From: Halothiobacillus sp.
Lineage (GTDB): Bacteria > Pseudomonadota > Gammaproteobacteria > JAAZVP01
Reading direction: 5' to 3'
Assembly: GCA_018623495.1 (NCBI GenBank)
Contig: JAAZVP010000004.1
Coordinates: forward strand, 1 to 64,000
Length of the DNA stretch: 64,000 nt
The position numbers and the translations under genes were made by a program. Shown here piece after piece: positions 32,854 to 41,395 of this stretch (positions are counted from its first letter, which is position 1; the number at the start of each line of letters is the position of its first letter). The notes under the pieces were generated by a model that was not told where the DNA came from, made no database searches, and saw only the letters and a program-made list of their open reading frames with translations.

Positions 32854-33186
32854 ATGGCCGAGACCACGCTGTACCGCGTCACCTTCCTCAACCGGAACGA
32901 GGTCTACGAGATCTATGCCCGCGAGGTGGGCCAGGCGGGGATGTACGGTTTCGTTGAGGTGGCCGACCCGGTCTTCGGCGAGAAGTCGGAGGTGATCATC
33001 GATCCCACCGAAGAGCGGCTGCGCGCCGAGTTCAAGGGTGTTCGCCGGTTCTACATCCCCGTGCACTCGGTGGTCCGTATCGACCAGGTCGAAAAGCGGG
33101 GACCGGCCCGGGTGACCGCCATGGACGATTCGAAAGGGGGCACGGTCACGCCCTTCAACCCGGGCATGCCGCCGCGCGGTAAGTGA
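32854..33186 (+). CDS. DUF1820 family protein
   Basis: YRVTFLNRNEVYEIYAREV...FIEVADPVFG-type core (here FVEVADPVFG). Confidence 0.85.
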   Translation: MAETTLYRVTFLNRNEVYEIYAREVGQAGMYGFVEVADPVFGEKSEVIIDPTEERLRAEFKGVRRFYIPVHSVVRIDQVEKRGPARVTAMDDSKGGTVTPFNPGMPPRGK

Positions 33187-33413
33187 TGCGGCATTATCGA
33201 GAGGAGTGGGCAGCGTACAAGGGTGGTGGAGTACGGGTTTCGCGCGCCTCGAAGCCGTACTTCTTTTGACCCGCTTTTCCGGCGCGCGAGTATCGAGAAA
33301 ATTTCGGCGCAAATGGTGCGCGAAATCCATAGCGGGTTGCTTACACGCAGCCCCTGTTTCACGCCATGGTGTGATGAACCCGATCATCCGCTGCACCGTT
33401 CCGGGAGCCCGAC

Positions 33414-35063
33414 ATGCAGAACCTTCGGCAGCACCTGCAACGCATCGACGGCAAGGGCTACAAGGCCTACGAGGACATCCGGGGCGAGTACCGCTTTCCC
33501 CGTTTCACCCTGGTCGTGGACCACGTCCAGGCCGACCCTTTCGCCGCACCCTCCCGGCTGCGGGTGCGGGTTCCCCGGGAGGTGGCCGATCTGCCGAGCC
33601 ATGCGCGGCAGGAAGGGCCACGTGCCCGGGCCGCGCGGGATTTCCTGGCCCGGGCCTTTGCCCGTGCCGTCTCGAAGGAACGCTCGGTAGCCATCGACGC
33701 CGGTGCCCAGACCGTGCTGGATCGCACGGCCTGCCTGTTCACGGAAGAGGGCGTGGAACTGCGTTTCACCGTCAGCCTGCCGGCGGCCGGGCGGCGGGTC
33801 CTGGGGCGCAAGGCCCGGGACCTGCTGGTGGAGCGCCTGCCGCAGGCGGTGGCGTCGGCCACCGAGGCCGGTCGCCTCGATCTCGATGCCCTGCGCCGGC
33901 ATTGCGACGCGGTGGAAGACCAGGTGGCCCTGCGCGACCAGCTGGCCGCGCGGGGGCTGGTGGCCTTCGTCGGCGACGGTGCCGTGTTGCCGCGCGCCTC
34001 GGGGATCGACGACCGGCCGCTGGCCGATGCCATCCCTCTCCAATCGCCGGACAGCCTGCGCATCACCCTGGAGGCCCCCAATGCCGGGGCCGTGACCGGC
34101 ATGGGGGTTCCCCGGGGGATCACCCTGGTGGTGGGTGGCGGTTTCCACGGCAAGTCCACGCTGCTGGGGGCGCTGGAGACGGGCGTCTACGACCACCTGC
34201 CGGGCGACGGGCGCGAACGGGTGGTGACCGACCCGGGGGCGGCCAAGATCCGCGCCGAGGACGGTCGCGCGGTGAGCGGCGTGGACCTCTCGCCGTTCAT
34301 CAATCATCTGCCGTTCGGAAAGCCCACCGAGGCCTTTCATACCGACCTGGCCTCCGGCTCCACCAGCCAGGCCGCGGCGTTGCAGGAGGCCCTGGAGGCC
34401 GGTGCCCGAACGCTGCTGGTGGACGAGGATACCTCGGCCACCAACTTCATGATCCGCGACGAGCGGATGCAGGCCCTGGTGGCCAAGGACAGCGAGCCCA
34501 TCACCCCTTTCGTGGATCGCATCCGCGAGCTGCGCGACGCGCTCGGTGTCTCCACCGTGCTGGTCATGGGCGGTTCGGGGGACTACTTCGACTGCGCCGA
34601 CACCGTCATCCAGATGCACGACTACGCGCCGGTGGACGTCACCGAAAAGGCCCGCGCGATCGCCGCCCGCCATGTCACCGGGCGGCGCGAGGAGCGCGAA
34701 TCGGCGCTCTCCGCGCCGCGCCGTCGCGCCCTCGACCCGGCGTCGGTGCAACCGCGAAACCGCAAGGGTCGGCCGAAGGTCTCGGCCCGCGGCCGGGAGA
34801 CCCTGGTCTTCGGCGAGGGGGCCGTGGACCTGCGGGCGGTGGAGCAGATCGTGGATGCCTCCCAGGTGCGGGCCATCGGGCGGTTGCTGGAGGCGGTCGC
34901 GGAGGAACCCGGCCGGGTGGCCGACCCGGTCGCCTGGATCGAGCGGCGCCTCGGGCAGACGCTGGACTCGCTGGCCCGGCGCCCCGACGGCGACCTGGCT
35001 CGCCCAAGGACGCTGGAGGTCATGACCGCCCTGAATCGCCTGCGGGGGGTGCGCCTGGGTTGA
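33414..35063 (+). CDS. ABC-class ATPase (predicted ATPase of the ABC class)
   Basis: GITLVVGGGFHGKSTLLGALETGVYDH P-loop; TLLVDEDTSATNFMIRD Walker B. Confidence 0.88.
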   Translation: MQNLRQHLQRIDGKGYKAYEDIRGEYRFPRFTLVVDHVQADPFAAPSRLRVRVPREVADLPSHARQEGPRARAARDFLARAFARAVSKERSVAIDAGAQTVLDRTACLFTEEGVELRFTVSLPAAGRRVLGRKARDLLVERLPQAVASATEAGRLDLDALRRHCDAVEDQVALRDQLAARGLVAFVGDGAVLPRASGIDDRPLADAIPLQSPDSLRITLEAPNAGAVTGMGVPRGITLVVGGGFHGKSTLLGALETGVYDHLPGDGRERVVTDPGAAKIRAEDGRAVSGVDLSPFINHLPFGKPTEAFHTDLASGSTSQAAALQEALEAGARTLLVDEDTSATNFMIRDERMQALVAKDSEPITPFVDRIRELRDALGVSTVLVMGGSGDYFDCADTVIQMHDYAPVDVTEKARAIAARHVTGRREERESALSAPRRRALDPASVQPRNRKGRPKVSARGRETLVFGEGAVDLRAVEQIVDASQVRAIGRLLEAVAEEPGRVADPVAWIERRLGQTLDSLARRPDGDLARPRTLEVMTALNRLRGVRLG

Positions 35064-35288
35064 GACGCGCGCGGGCACACCATTCGTCGTGTTCTTCCGC
35101 CTGCTGGTCCCGGAACGCCTCGCCGGCGGTCTCCACGTCTACCCCAGGGCCTTCCCGCGGGTACGGCCGCCGGTCCGGATCACCGGTCGCGGGGGGCGAC
35201 CGGGCGGCCAGCCTTCCCTGGAACAGGGTTCGCACCTGCCTTCATGGCCTGCTCGTGATCGGACTCGGGTAAAGCGGGACACACGGGG

Positions 35289-35630
35289 AAGGCCACGGGC
35301 ATCCGGACCAGGCGTGCCGGCGAGGCTCCGTCCCCGCGGGACGGGATGCGCGTGCGGGTGGACCGGGTGCGGCCGCGGGGGGAGCAAGGCCGAGGCCCGG
35401 CTCGACCACGGGTTCCGGGAGCTGGCCCCTCCCGCGAGCTGCGCCCGTGGGTTGTTCACGACCCGGGGAAACGGGACGCCTTCCGCCAGCGGTACCGGGC
35501 CGAGCTCGACGCGATGGCGGACCGGGAGGCGATCGAGACGCTGCGCGAGGCCGCCGACGGTGGCCGGGTCACGCTGGCCCACGGGGCCCGGGAAGAGCGC
35601 TGCAACAACGCGGTGGTGCTCAAGGCGTAG
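35289..35630 (+). pseudogene. DUF488 family gene with two compensating frameshifts
   Basis: Composite IRTRRAGEAPSPRDGMRVRVDRVRPRG / SKAEARLDHGFRELAP / SRELRPWVVHDPGKRDAFRQRYRAELDA...VVLKA across two frames. Confidence 0.7.
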
Positions 35631-35658
35631 CCGGAGGGAAGCGGCCAGGGGAGCGGGA

Positions 35659-35688
35659 AGAAAAAACCGCGCCGGAAAGGCGCGGTCT
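35659..35688 (-). terminator. Rho-independent terminator downstream of nrdJb
   Basis: Minus strand: ACCGCGCC-TTTCC-GGCGCGGT followed by TTTTTTC. Confidence 0.85.
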
Positions 35689-35717
35689 CGGGGGCGGGCC
35701 GTGCTGGAGGGAACGGC

Positions 35718-36437
35718 TCAGCCGCACTTGCTCTCGCCGCAGTTGAGGCAGGTCATGCAGCCGTCCATGCGGACCATGGCCTTGGTGTGGCACTTGTTGC
35801 ACAGCTGGGCGCCCGGGGGATGGGATTCCTCGCTGTCGTCGCAATCGGCCTGGGTCGGCTCCTGGGGCTCGATGGTCTGGGCGTACTCGGCCTTCTTGGC
35901 CTCGATGAAGGCCTTCTGGTGGGCGTCCATTTCCTCGGGCTCGATCATGCCGATCTTCTTGAGGTGGCGCTCGATGACGTCGCCGATCTCGGCCACCAGC
36001 GAGGGCATGAAGCGCCCGCCCTTCTTGAAGTAGCCGCCGCGCGGGTCGAAGACCGACTGGAGCTCTTCGACCAGGAACGTGGAGTCGCCGCCCTTGCGGA
36101 ACACCGCGGAGATGATCCGGGTGAGCGCCACGATCCACTGGAAGTGGTCCATGTTCTTCGAGTTGATGAAGATCTCGAAGGGGCGCCGGGCCTCGTGCTC
36201 GGTGCCGGGATTGAGGATGACGTCGTTGATGGTGACGTAGAGCGCGTGCTCGGAGAGCGGGGTCTTGATCTTGTAGGTGGAGCCCTCCAGCGCCTCGGGG
36301 CGCTCGAGGTTCTCGTGCATCTGCTCGATGGCGTCGCGATCGTCGTTGGAGGCGGCCTCCGGTGCCCAGCTGGAGGCGGTGGCCTCCTCGCTCTTCACCT
36401 CGTAGTCGACGATCTTGTTCTCGATCTTGATGGCCAT
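35718..36437 (-). CDS. nrdJb: Class II (B12-dependent) ribonucleotide reductase, C-terminal/beta subunit NrdJb (TSCPD and Cys-rich tail)
   Basis: TPLSEHALYVTINDVI...PFEIFINSKNMDHFQWIVALTRIISAVFRKGGD; tail CNKCHTKAMVRMDGCMTCLNCGESKCG. Confidence 0.9.
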   Translation of the reverse strand: MAIKIENKIVDYEVKSEEATASSWAPEAASNDDRDAIEQMHENLERPEALEGSTYKIKTPLSEHALYVTINDVILNPGTEHEARRPFEIFINSKNMDHFQWIVALTRIISAVFRKGGDSTFLVEELQSVFDPRGGYFKKGGRFMPSLVAEIGDVIERHLKKIGMIEPEEMDAHQKAFIEAKKAEYAQTIEPQEPTQADCDDSEESHPPGAQLCNKCHTKAMVRMDGCMTCLNCGESKCG

Positions 36438-36520
36438 TGCGTTTCTACCTCGGCTCGCTGCCGTTGGGGCGGGTGGCCGGCACCCGCCGCGTTGGACTCG
36501 GTCGGATTCGCTGGGACGGC

Positions 36521-39500
36521 TCAGAACTTGCCGTAGTAGCCTTCCTTGAGGGCGTCGTAGAGGTTGGCGGCGGTGTGGGTCTCGCCGTCGTACTCGATCT
36601 CCTCGTCGCCCTTGGCCTCGACCACCGTGCCGTCCTCGAGCCTGAAGCGGTAGGTGGTATTGGCCAGGTCCTCGCCCTTGACCAGCACGCCCTGGAAGGC
36701 CTCCGGGTTGAAGCGGAAGGTGGTGCAGCCCTTCAGGCCGTTGTGGTAGGCGTAGGTGTAGATGCCCTTGAAGTCGTCGTAGGGGTATTCCGTGGGCACG
36801 TTGGCGGTCTTGGAGATCGACGAGTCCACCCACTTCTGGGCCGCGGCCTGGATGTCGACGTGCTGCTGCGGGGTGACGTCGTCGGCGGCGATGAAGTAGT
36901 CCGGCAGCGCGCCGTCCTCGCCGCCGGCGCCCGCCGGGAAGGCGTCGCCGTCGATCAGGTGGCGGTAGGCGAGCAGCTCGAAGGAATAGACGTCCACCTT
37001 CTCCTTGGACTTGCGCCCCTCGCGGATCACGTTGCGGAAGTAGTGGTGCGCGAAGCTGGGCTCGATGCCGTTGGAGGCGTTGTTGGCCAGCGACAGCGAG
37101 ATGGTGCCGGTGGGCGCGATGGAGCTGTGGTGGGTGAAGCGGCTGCCGGTTTCCGCCAGTGCCTCCGCCAGTTCCGGGTCCTCGCCGGCCACCTTCTGCA
37201 TGTAGCGGCTGTATTTCGCCCACAGCACGCGGCCCTTGACCGTCTGGCCGGCCCGGTAGCCGTCGCGCTTCATTTCCGGGCGCCGGGCCAGCATTTCCTC
37301 GGTGACCGTGTAGTCCTCGTCCATGATCGGCGCCGGTCCCTTCTCCTCGGCCAGCGCGAGACCCGAGCGCCAGCCCTGCAGGGCCAGCTCCTTGGCCACC
37401 TGTTCGGTGAAGGCCAGCGAGTCGCTCTCGCCGTACTTCATCCGCAGCATGGTCAGGGTGGAGCCCAGCCCGAGAAAGCCCATGCCGTGACGGCGCTTGC
37501 GGTAGATCTCGTCCTGTTGCTCGGGCAGGGGCAGGCCGTTGATCTCCACCACGTTGTCGAGCATGCGGGTGAAGATGTCCACCACCCGGCGGTAGGCGTC
37601 CCAGTCGAAGCGGGCTTTGTCGGTGAAGGGATCGCGGACGAACTTGGTCAGGTTCACCGAGCCCAGCAGGCAGGCGCCATAGGGGGGCAGGGGCTGCTCG
37701 CCGCAGTTGTGGGCGTGCAGGCCGTTGGCATCGAAGGTGTTGATGCCGGGCACCTGGACGTCGAAGACGTCCTCCTCGCCGTCGGCAACGATCTCGGCGA
37801 CCCGTGCGACGAACCGTTCCCGGTTGAGCGAGCGGCGGTAGCCGTTCAGCGCGCTGTGCAGGCGTTCGGCCTTGGTGGTGTCGGCAAAGCCCACGCGTTC
37901 GTTGAAGGTCGCCAGGTTCTCGCCGGTGATGACCAGTTCGTGCTGGGCCCGGATGGGATAGTCGGCGGCGCCGCCCCGGCCATCGGGCAGGCGGGCCGTT
38001 TCCGCCTTGCGGCGATCGCGGTAGATCGTCGAGGCGATGCCCAGGCGCAGCAGCATGCGCTGGACGGCCTCCAGCCGTTCGCTGTCGGATTGTGCCAGGC
38101 GAATGCTGACGCCCTTTTCCGGCGTGCCCTGGACCGAGCCGTCGGCATCGAACAAGCCGCGCAGGAAACCCTCGTAGAACCGGCTGGAGCCCTGTTCCAC
38201 CTGCGCAGTGACCGATTTGGCCCCTGGCTCCATGCCCAGGTCATCGGCCAGGCGGCGCAAGGCGCCCAGGGCCAGGCGGTGCTCGCCGCGATCGGCGACC
38301 TTGTGCCAGCCGGCGAAGTCGCTTCGATGGGGCAGGTTGCGCGCGGCATTCTCCGCTGCGGCCATGATGGCGCGGGCCCCGGCCGACAGCGCGCCCGAAT
38401 CGCCATTGGCCACGGCCGGCGTCTCCCAGACCGAGAGCACGGCCTTGTCCGATTTCAGGGTGCCATCGCCGACGAGCAGGCCGGCGAGGTAGCCTTCGTC
38501 GTGGCCAAAGGCGCCGGACCATTCGGGATGCTCCCGGTGATCGTTGAGCAGGACGCGATCCCCCGGCACCAGGTCGCCGGCAGCGCACCACTCGGTATCG
38601 GTGGTGTAACGCGTGAAGCGGCTGACGCGGCGCACACGGTGGTCGGCGGTGAGGCGCAGCTTGTAGCCCTCGGCCGTCTGCAGGCGCACGACGGGCTTGG
38701 TCGCCGTGCGGAAGAAGCCCTCGGGGCCGCTGGCATGATCACGGCCGTCCACCCGGGCGGCGAACGGCCGGCCGACCAGGTCGCTCACCCGGCGCGGACC
38801 GGCGCCGGTATGGACCCATGTGTCGGCGGTGACGCAGGGGTTGGTGGCGCGGATTTCCTCGCAGAACCAGTTGTTGTTCATCTCGTTGACGCGGTCGATG
38901 AGGATGAACCCGGGCTCGGCGTAGTCGTAGGTGGAGGTCATGATCATGTCCCAGACGCGCTGGGCCTTGACCGTGCGATAGATCCGGCAGGCCACCAGGC
39001 CGTCTTCGCGGGTGACGTACTTGTCCTTGACCGGCCAGTCGCGCCAGATGACCTGTTGGGGGTCGTCGAGGTCGATCCCGTCCACCTCGGCCTCGCGCTC
39101 GGTGAGGGGGAAGGCCAGCGGCCAGTCGGCGCCGTCCTCGACCGCCTGCATGAACTCGTCGGTGATCAGCAGCGAGAGGTTGAACTGGCGCAGCCGGCCG
39201 TCCTCGCGCTTGGCGCGGATGAAGTCCATGACGTCGGGATGGCCCACGTCGAAGGTGGCCATCTGCGCGCCGCGCCGGCCGCCGGCAGAGCTCACCGTGA
39301 AGCACATCTTGTCGTAGATGTCCATGAACGACAGCGGCCCCGAGGTGTAGGCGCCGGCCCCGGAGACGTAGGCCCCCTTGGGACGCAGGGTGGAGAACTC
39401 GTAGCCGATGCCGCAGCCCGCCTTGAGCGTCAGGCCGGCCTCGTGGACCTTCTCCAGGATGTCGTCCATGGAGTCGCCCACCGTCGCCGACACCGTGCAG

Positions 39501-39808
39501 TTGATGGTCGAGGTGGCCGGCTTGTGGTCCCAGGCACCGGCATTGGAGGTGATCCGGCCGGCGGGGATGGCGCCGTGGCGCAAGGCCCAGAGGAACTCCT
39601 CGTACCAGTGCTCGCGCTTGTCCGCTTCCTCCACCTCGGCCAGGGCGCGGGCGACGCGCTGGTAGGTATGGTCGACGCTCTCGTCGATCACCCGGCCGTC
39701 CTTGGCCTTGAGGCGGTATTTCTTGTCCCAGATGTCTTCCGAGGCCGGCTGGATGGGGATCTCGGTGACGGCATTGGGCAGGGTGCGAACCTTGGCGGCG
39801 GTGCTCAT
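36521..39808 (-). CDS. nrdJa: Class II ribonucleotide reductase alpha subunit NrdJa, interrupted by an intein
   Basis: [40 protein letters not shown]; exteins join as [24 protein letters not shown]. Confidence 0.95.
   Translation of the reverse strand: [1095 protein letters not shown]
37706..38836 (-). other. Intein (377 aa) with LAGLIDADG homing endonuclease motifs
   Basis: Starts [18 protein letters not shown] (block B); [12 protein letters not shown] and [11 protein letters not shown]; ends [24 protein letters not shown] followed by Cys. Confidence 0.95.
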
Positions 39809-39866
39809 GTTCCTCTCCCTCGTCAACAGGTCGGGCGGCGGCCGCCGGGGCGCGGCCGCTCGCGGG

Positions 39867-39908
39867 TATCCACGACTTATCCACAGCCCGTGAACAGGTT
39901 TGTCCCCA
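39867..39908 (+). promoter_or_regulatory. Cluster of DnaA-box-like 9-mers upstream of nrdJa
   Basis: GTATCCACG (39867), perfect TTATCCACA (39877), TTGTCCCCA (39900). Confidence 0.4.
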
Positions 39909-40055
39909 CGTGGGCCATAGATGCTGGGGTGTCCGGGGCTCCCGGCAACAAGATATGGGGAAACTAGACCGGTTTCCCCTCGCCGTCAACAGGCAGGAAC
40001 GGCTCCCACGGCGCGGGCCGCATGGTGGCGGGATTCGCTGGGGCGAGCGGGGTGA

Positions 40056-41324
40056 TCAGCCCAGCCGGTAGGCGAACCGCCGCCGGCGCCGGTGGTCGGG
40101 CGAGACGTCGTCGGTCGCCCGCGACCAGTCCTGCACCGCCGCGCGCAGTCGGGCCAGGGTGGCGGCGTGTTCCGGCCGGTCGGCGACGTTGTGGGCCTCC
40201 CAGGGATCGGCCTCGAGGTCGTAGAGCTCTTGTTCGGGCCGGGTCCGGAGGATGCGGGCCTGGGCGTCGTCGAGCCCGCTGCGGCGGGCCACGCGGCGGA
40301 TGGCGCGGGTGCTGGGGGAGGCGTTGACGTCGGCGGGCAGGGCATGGGGTTCGCCGAAGTAGGCGTTGTGGATGTACTTGAAGCGCCGCGTGCGGACCCC
40401 GCGGACGTGGTCGTCCACGTCGTGCCAGTTGCGCTCGATGAAGACCCGCTCGCGGCCGCTGAAGGTCCGCTCCGGGAGGGCAGGCCAGTGGCTCTCGCCG
40501 TGGAGCCTGCCGGGGATGTCCACCCCGGCGGCCTCCAGGGTGGTGGGGCCCAGGTCCAGCAGGCTCACCAGGCCGTGGCGCACGCCGGTGGGCAGGCGGG
40601 CGGGGTGGCGCATCACCAGGGGCACGCGCACGCCGGGGTCGTAGAGCGTGCCCTTGGCGCCGGGGAAGGGCTGGCCGTGGTCGGAGGAAAAGATCACCAG
40701 CGTGTCGTCGGCGAGCCCGGCGGCGTCGAGGAACTCGAGCACCTCGCCCACCTTGGCGTCCAGGCGGGTGATGGCCGTGTAGTAGCGCGCCAGGTCGATG
40801 CGCACGCGCAGGGTGTCGGGCAGGTAGGCCGGCACGCGCACGTCGCGGGGACGGTACTGGGGAATCTGGCCGGTGAACTGGTAGGGCCGGTGGGGCTCGA
40901 GAAAGCCGATGCTGAGAAAGAAGGGGCGTCCCGCGGGCCGCTCGCGCATGAACGCCGGCCAGTCCCGCGGCCAGGGGCGGGCGAAGTGAAAGCGTTCCCG
41001 CGCCGGCTTGCCCAGGTGCAGCTTGCCCACCGCGCCGGTGAAATAGCCGGCCCGGCCCAGCATCTCGGGGATGAAGGGGGCGTCCGCGGGCAGGGCGCTG
41101 TGCAGGTCCTCGGTGCCCGTGGCGTGGGCATACAGGCCGGAGTAGATGCTCGAACGGCTGGGACTGCATTGCGGGGCGGTGACGAAGGCATGGGTGAAAC
41201 GCAGTCCCTCGCCGGCCAGCCGGTCGATGTTGGGCGTGGCGATGCCGGGGTGGCCATAGCAACCGAAGTCCGGCATGCCGGCATCGTCGGCGAACATCCA
41301 GATGATGTTGGGGCGGCGTTGCAT
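40056..41324 (-). CDS. Type I sulfatase family protein
   Basis: RRPNIIWMFADDAG metal site; CSPSR formylglycine motif; GKLHLGK. Confidence 0.92.
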   Translation of the reverse strand: MQRRPNIIWMFADDAGMPDFGCYGHPGIATPNIDRLAGEGLRFTHAFVTAPQCSPSRSSIYSGLYAHATGTEDLHSALPADAPFIPEMLGRAGYFTGAVGKLHLGKPARERFHFARPWPRDWPAFMRERPAGRPFFLSIGFLEPHRPYQFTGQIPQYRPRDVRVPAYLPDTLRVRIDLARYYTAITRLDAKVGEVLEFLDAAGLADDTLVIFSSDHGQPFPGAKGTLYDPGVRVPLVMRHPARLPTGVRHGLVSLLDLGPTTLEAAGVDIPGRLHGESHWPALPERTFSGRERVFIERNWHDVDDHVRGVRTRRFKYIHNAYFGEPHALPADVNASPSTRAIRRVARRSGLDDAQARILRTRPEQELYDLEADPWEAHNVADRPEHAATLARLRAAVQDWSRATDDVSPDHRRRRRFAYRLG

Positions 41325-41395
41325 GACTGGCCTTCCGGGTCGCTGGGTGTCGCTTCGAGCGGCTGCTCCCAGGCTAGCATTCGCGCAGTAGTTCC

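Noticed and set aside
39901-39965. Possible tandem NrdR boxes
   Set aside because: Only about half of the consensus positions match by eye and spacing is not clearly right; not listed as a feature.
36437-39967. 1176-aa plus-strand ORF
   Set aside because: Antisense to nrdJa including its intein; no motifs.
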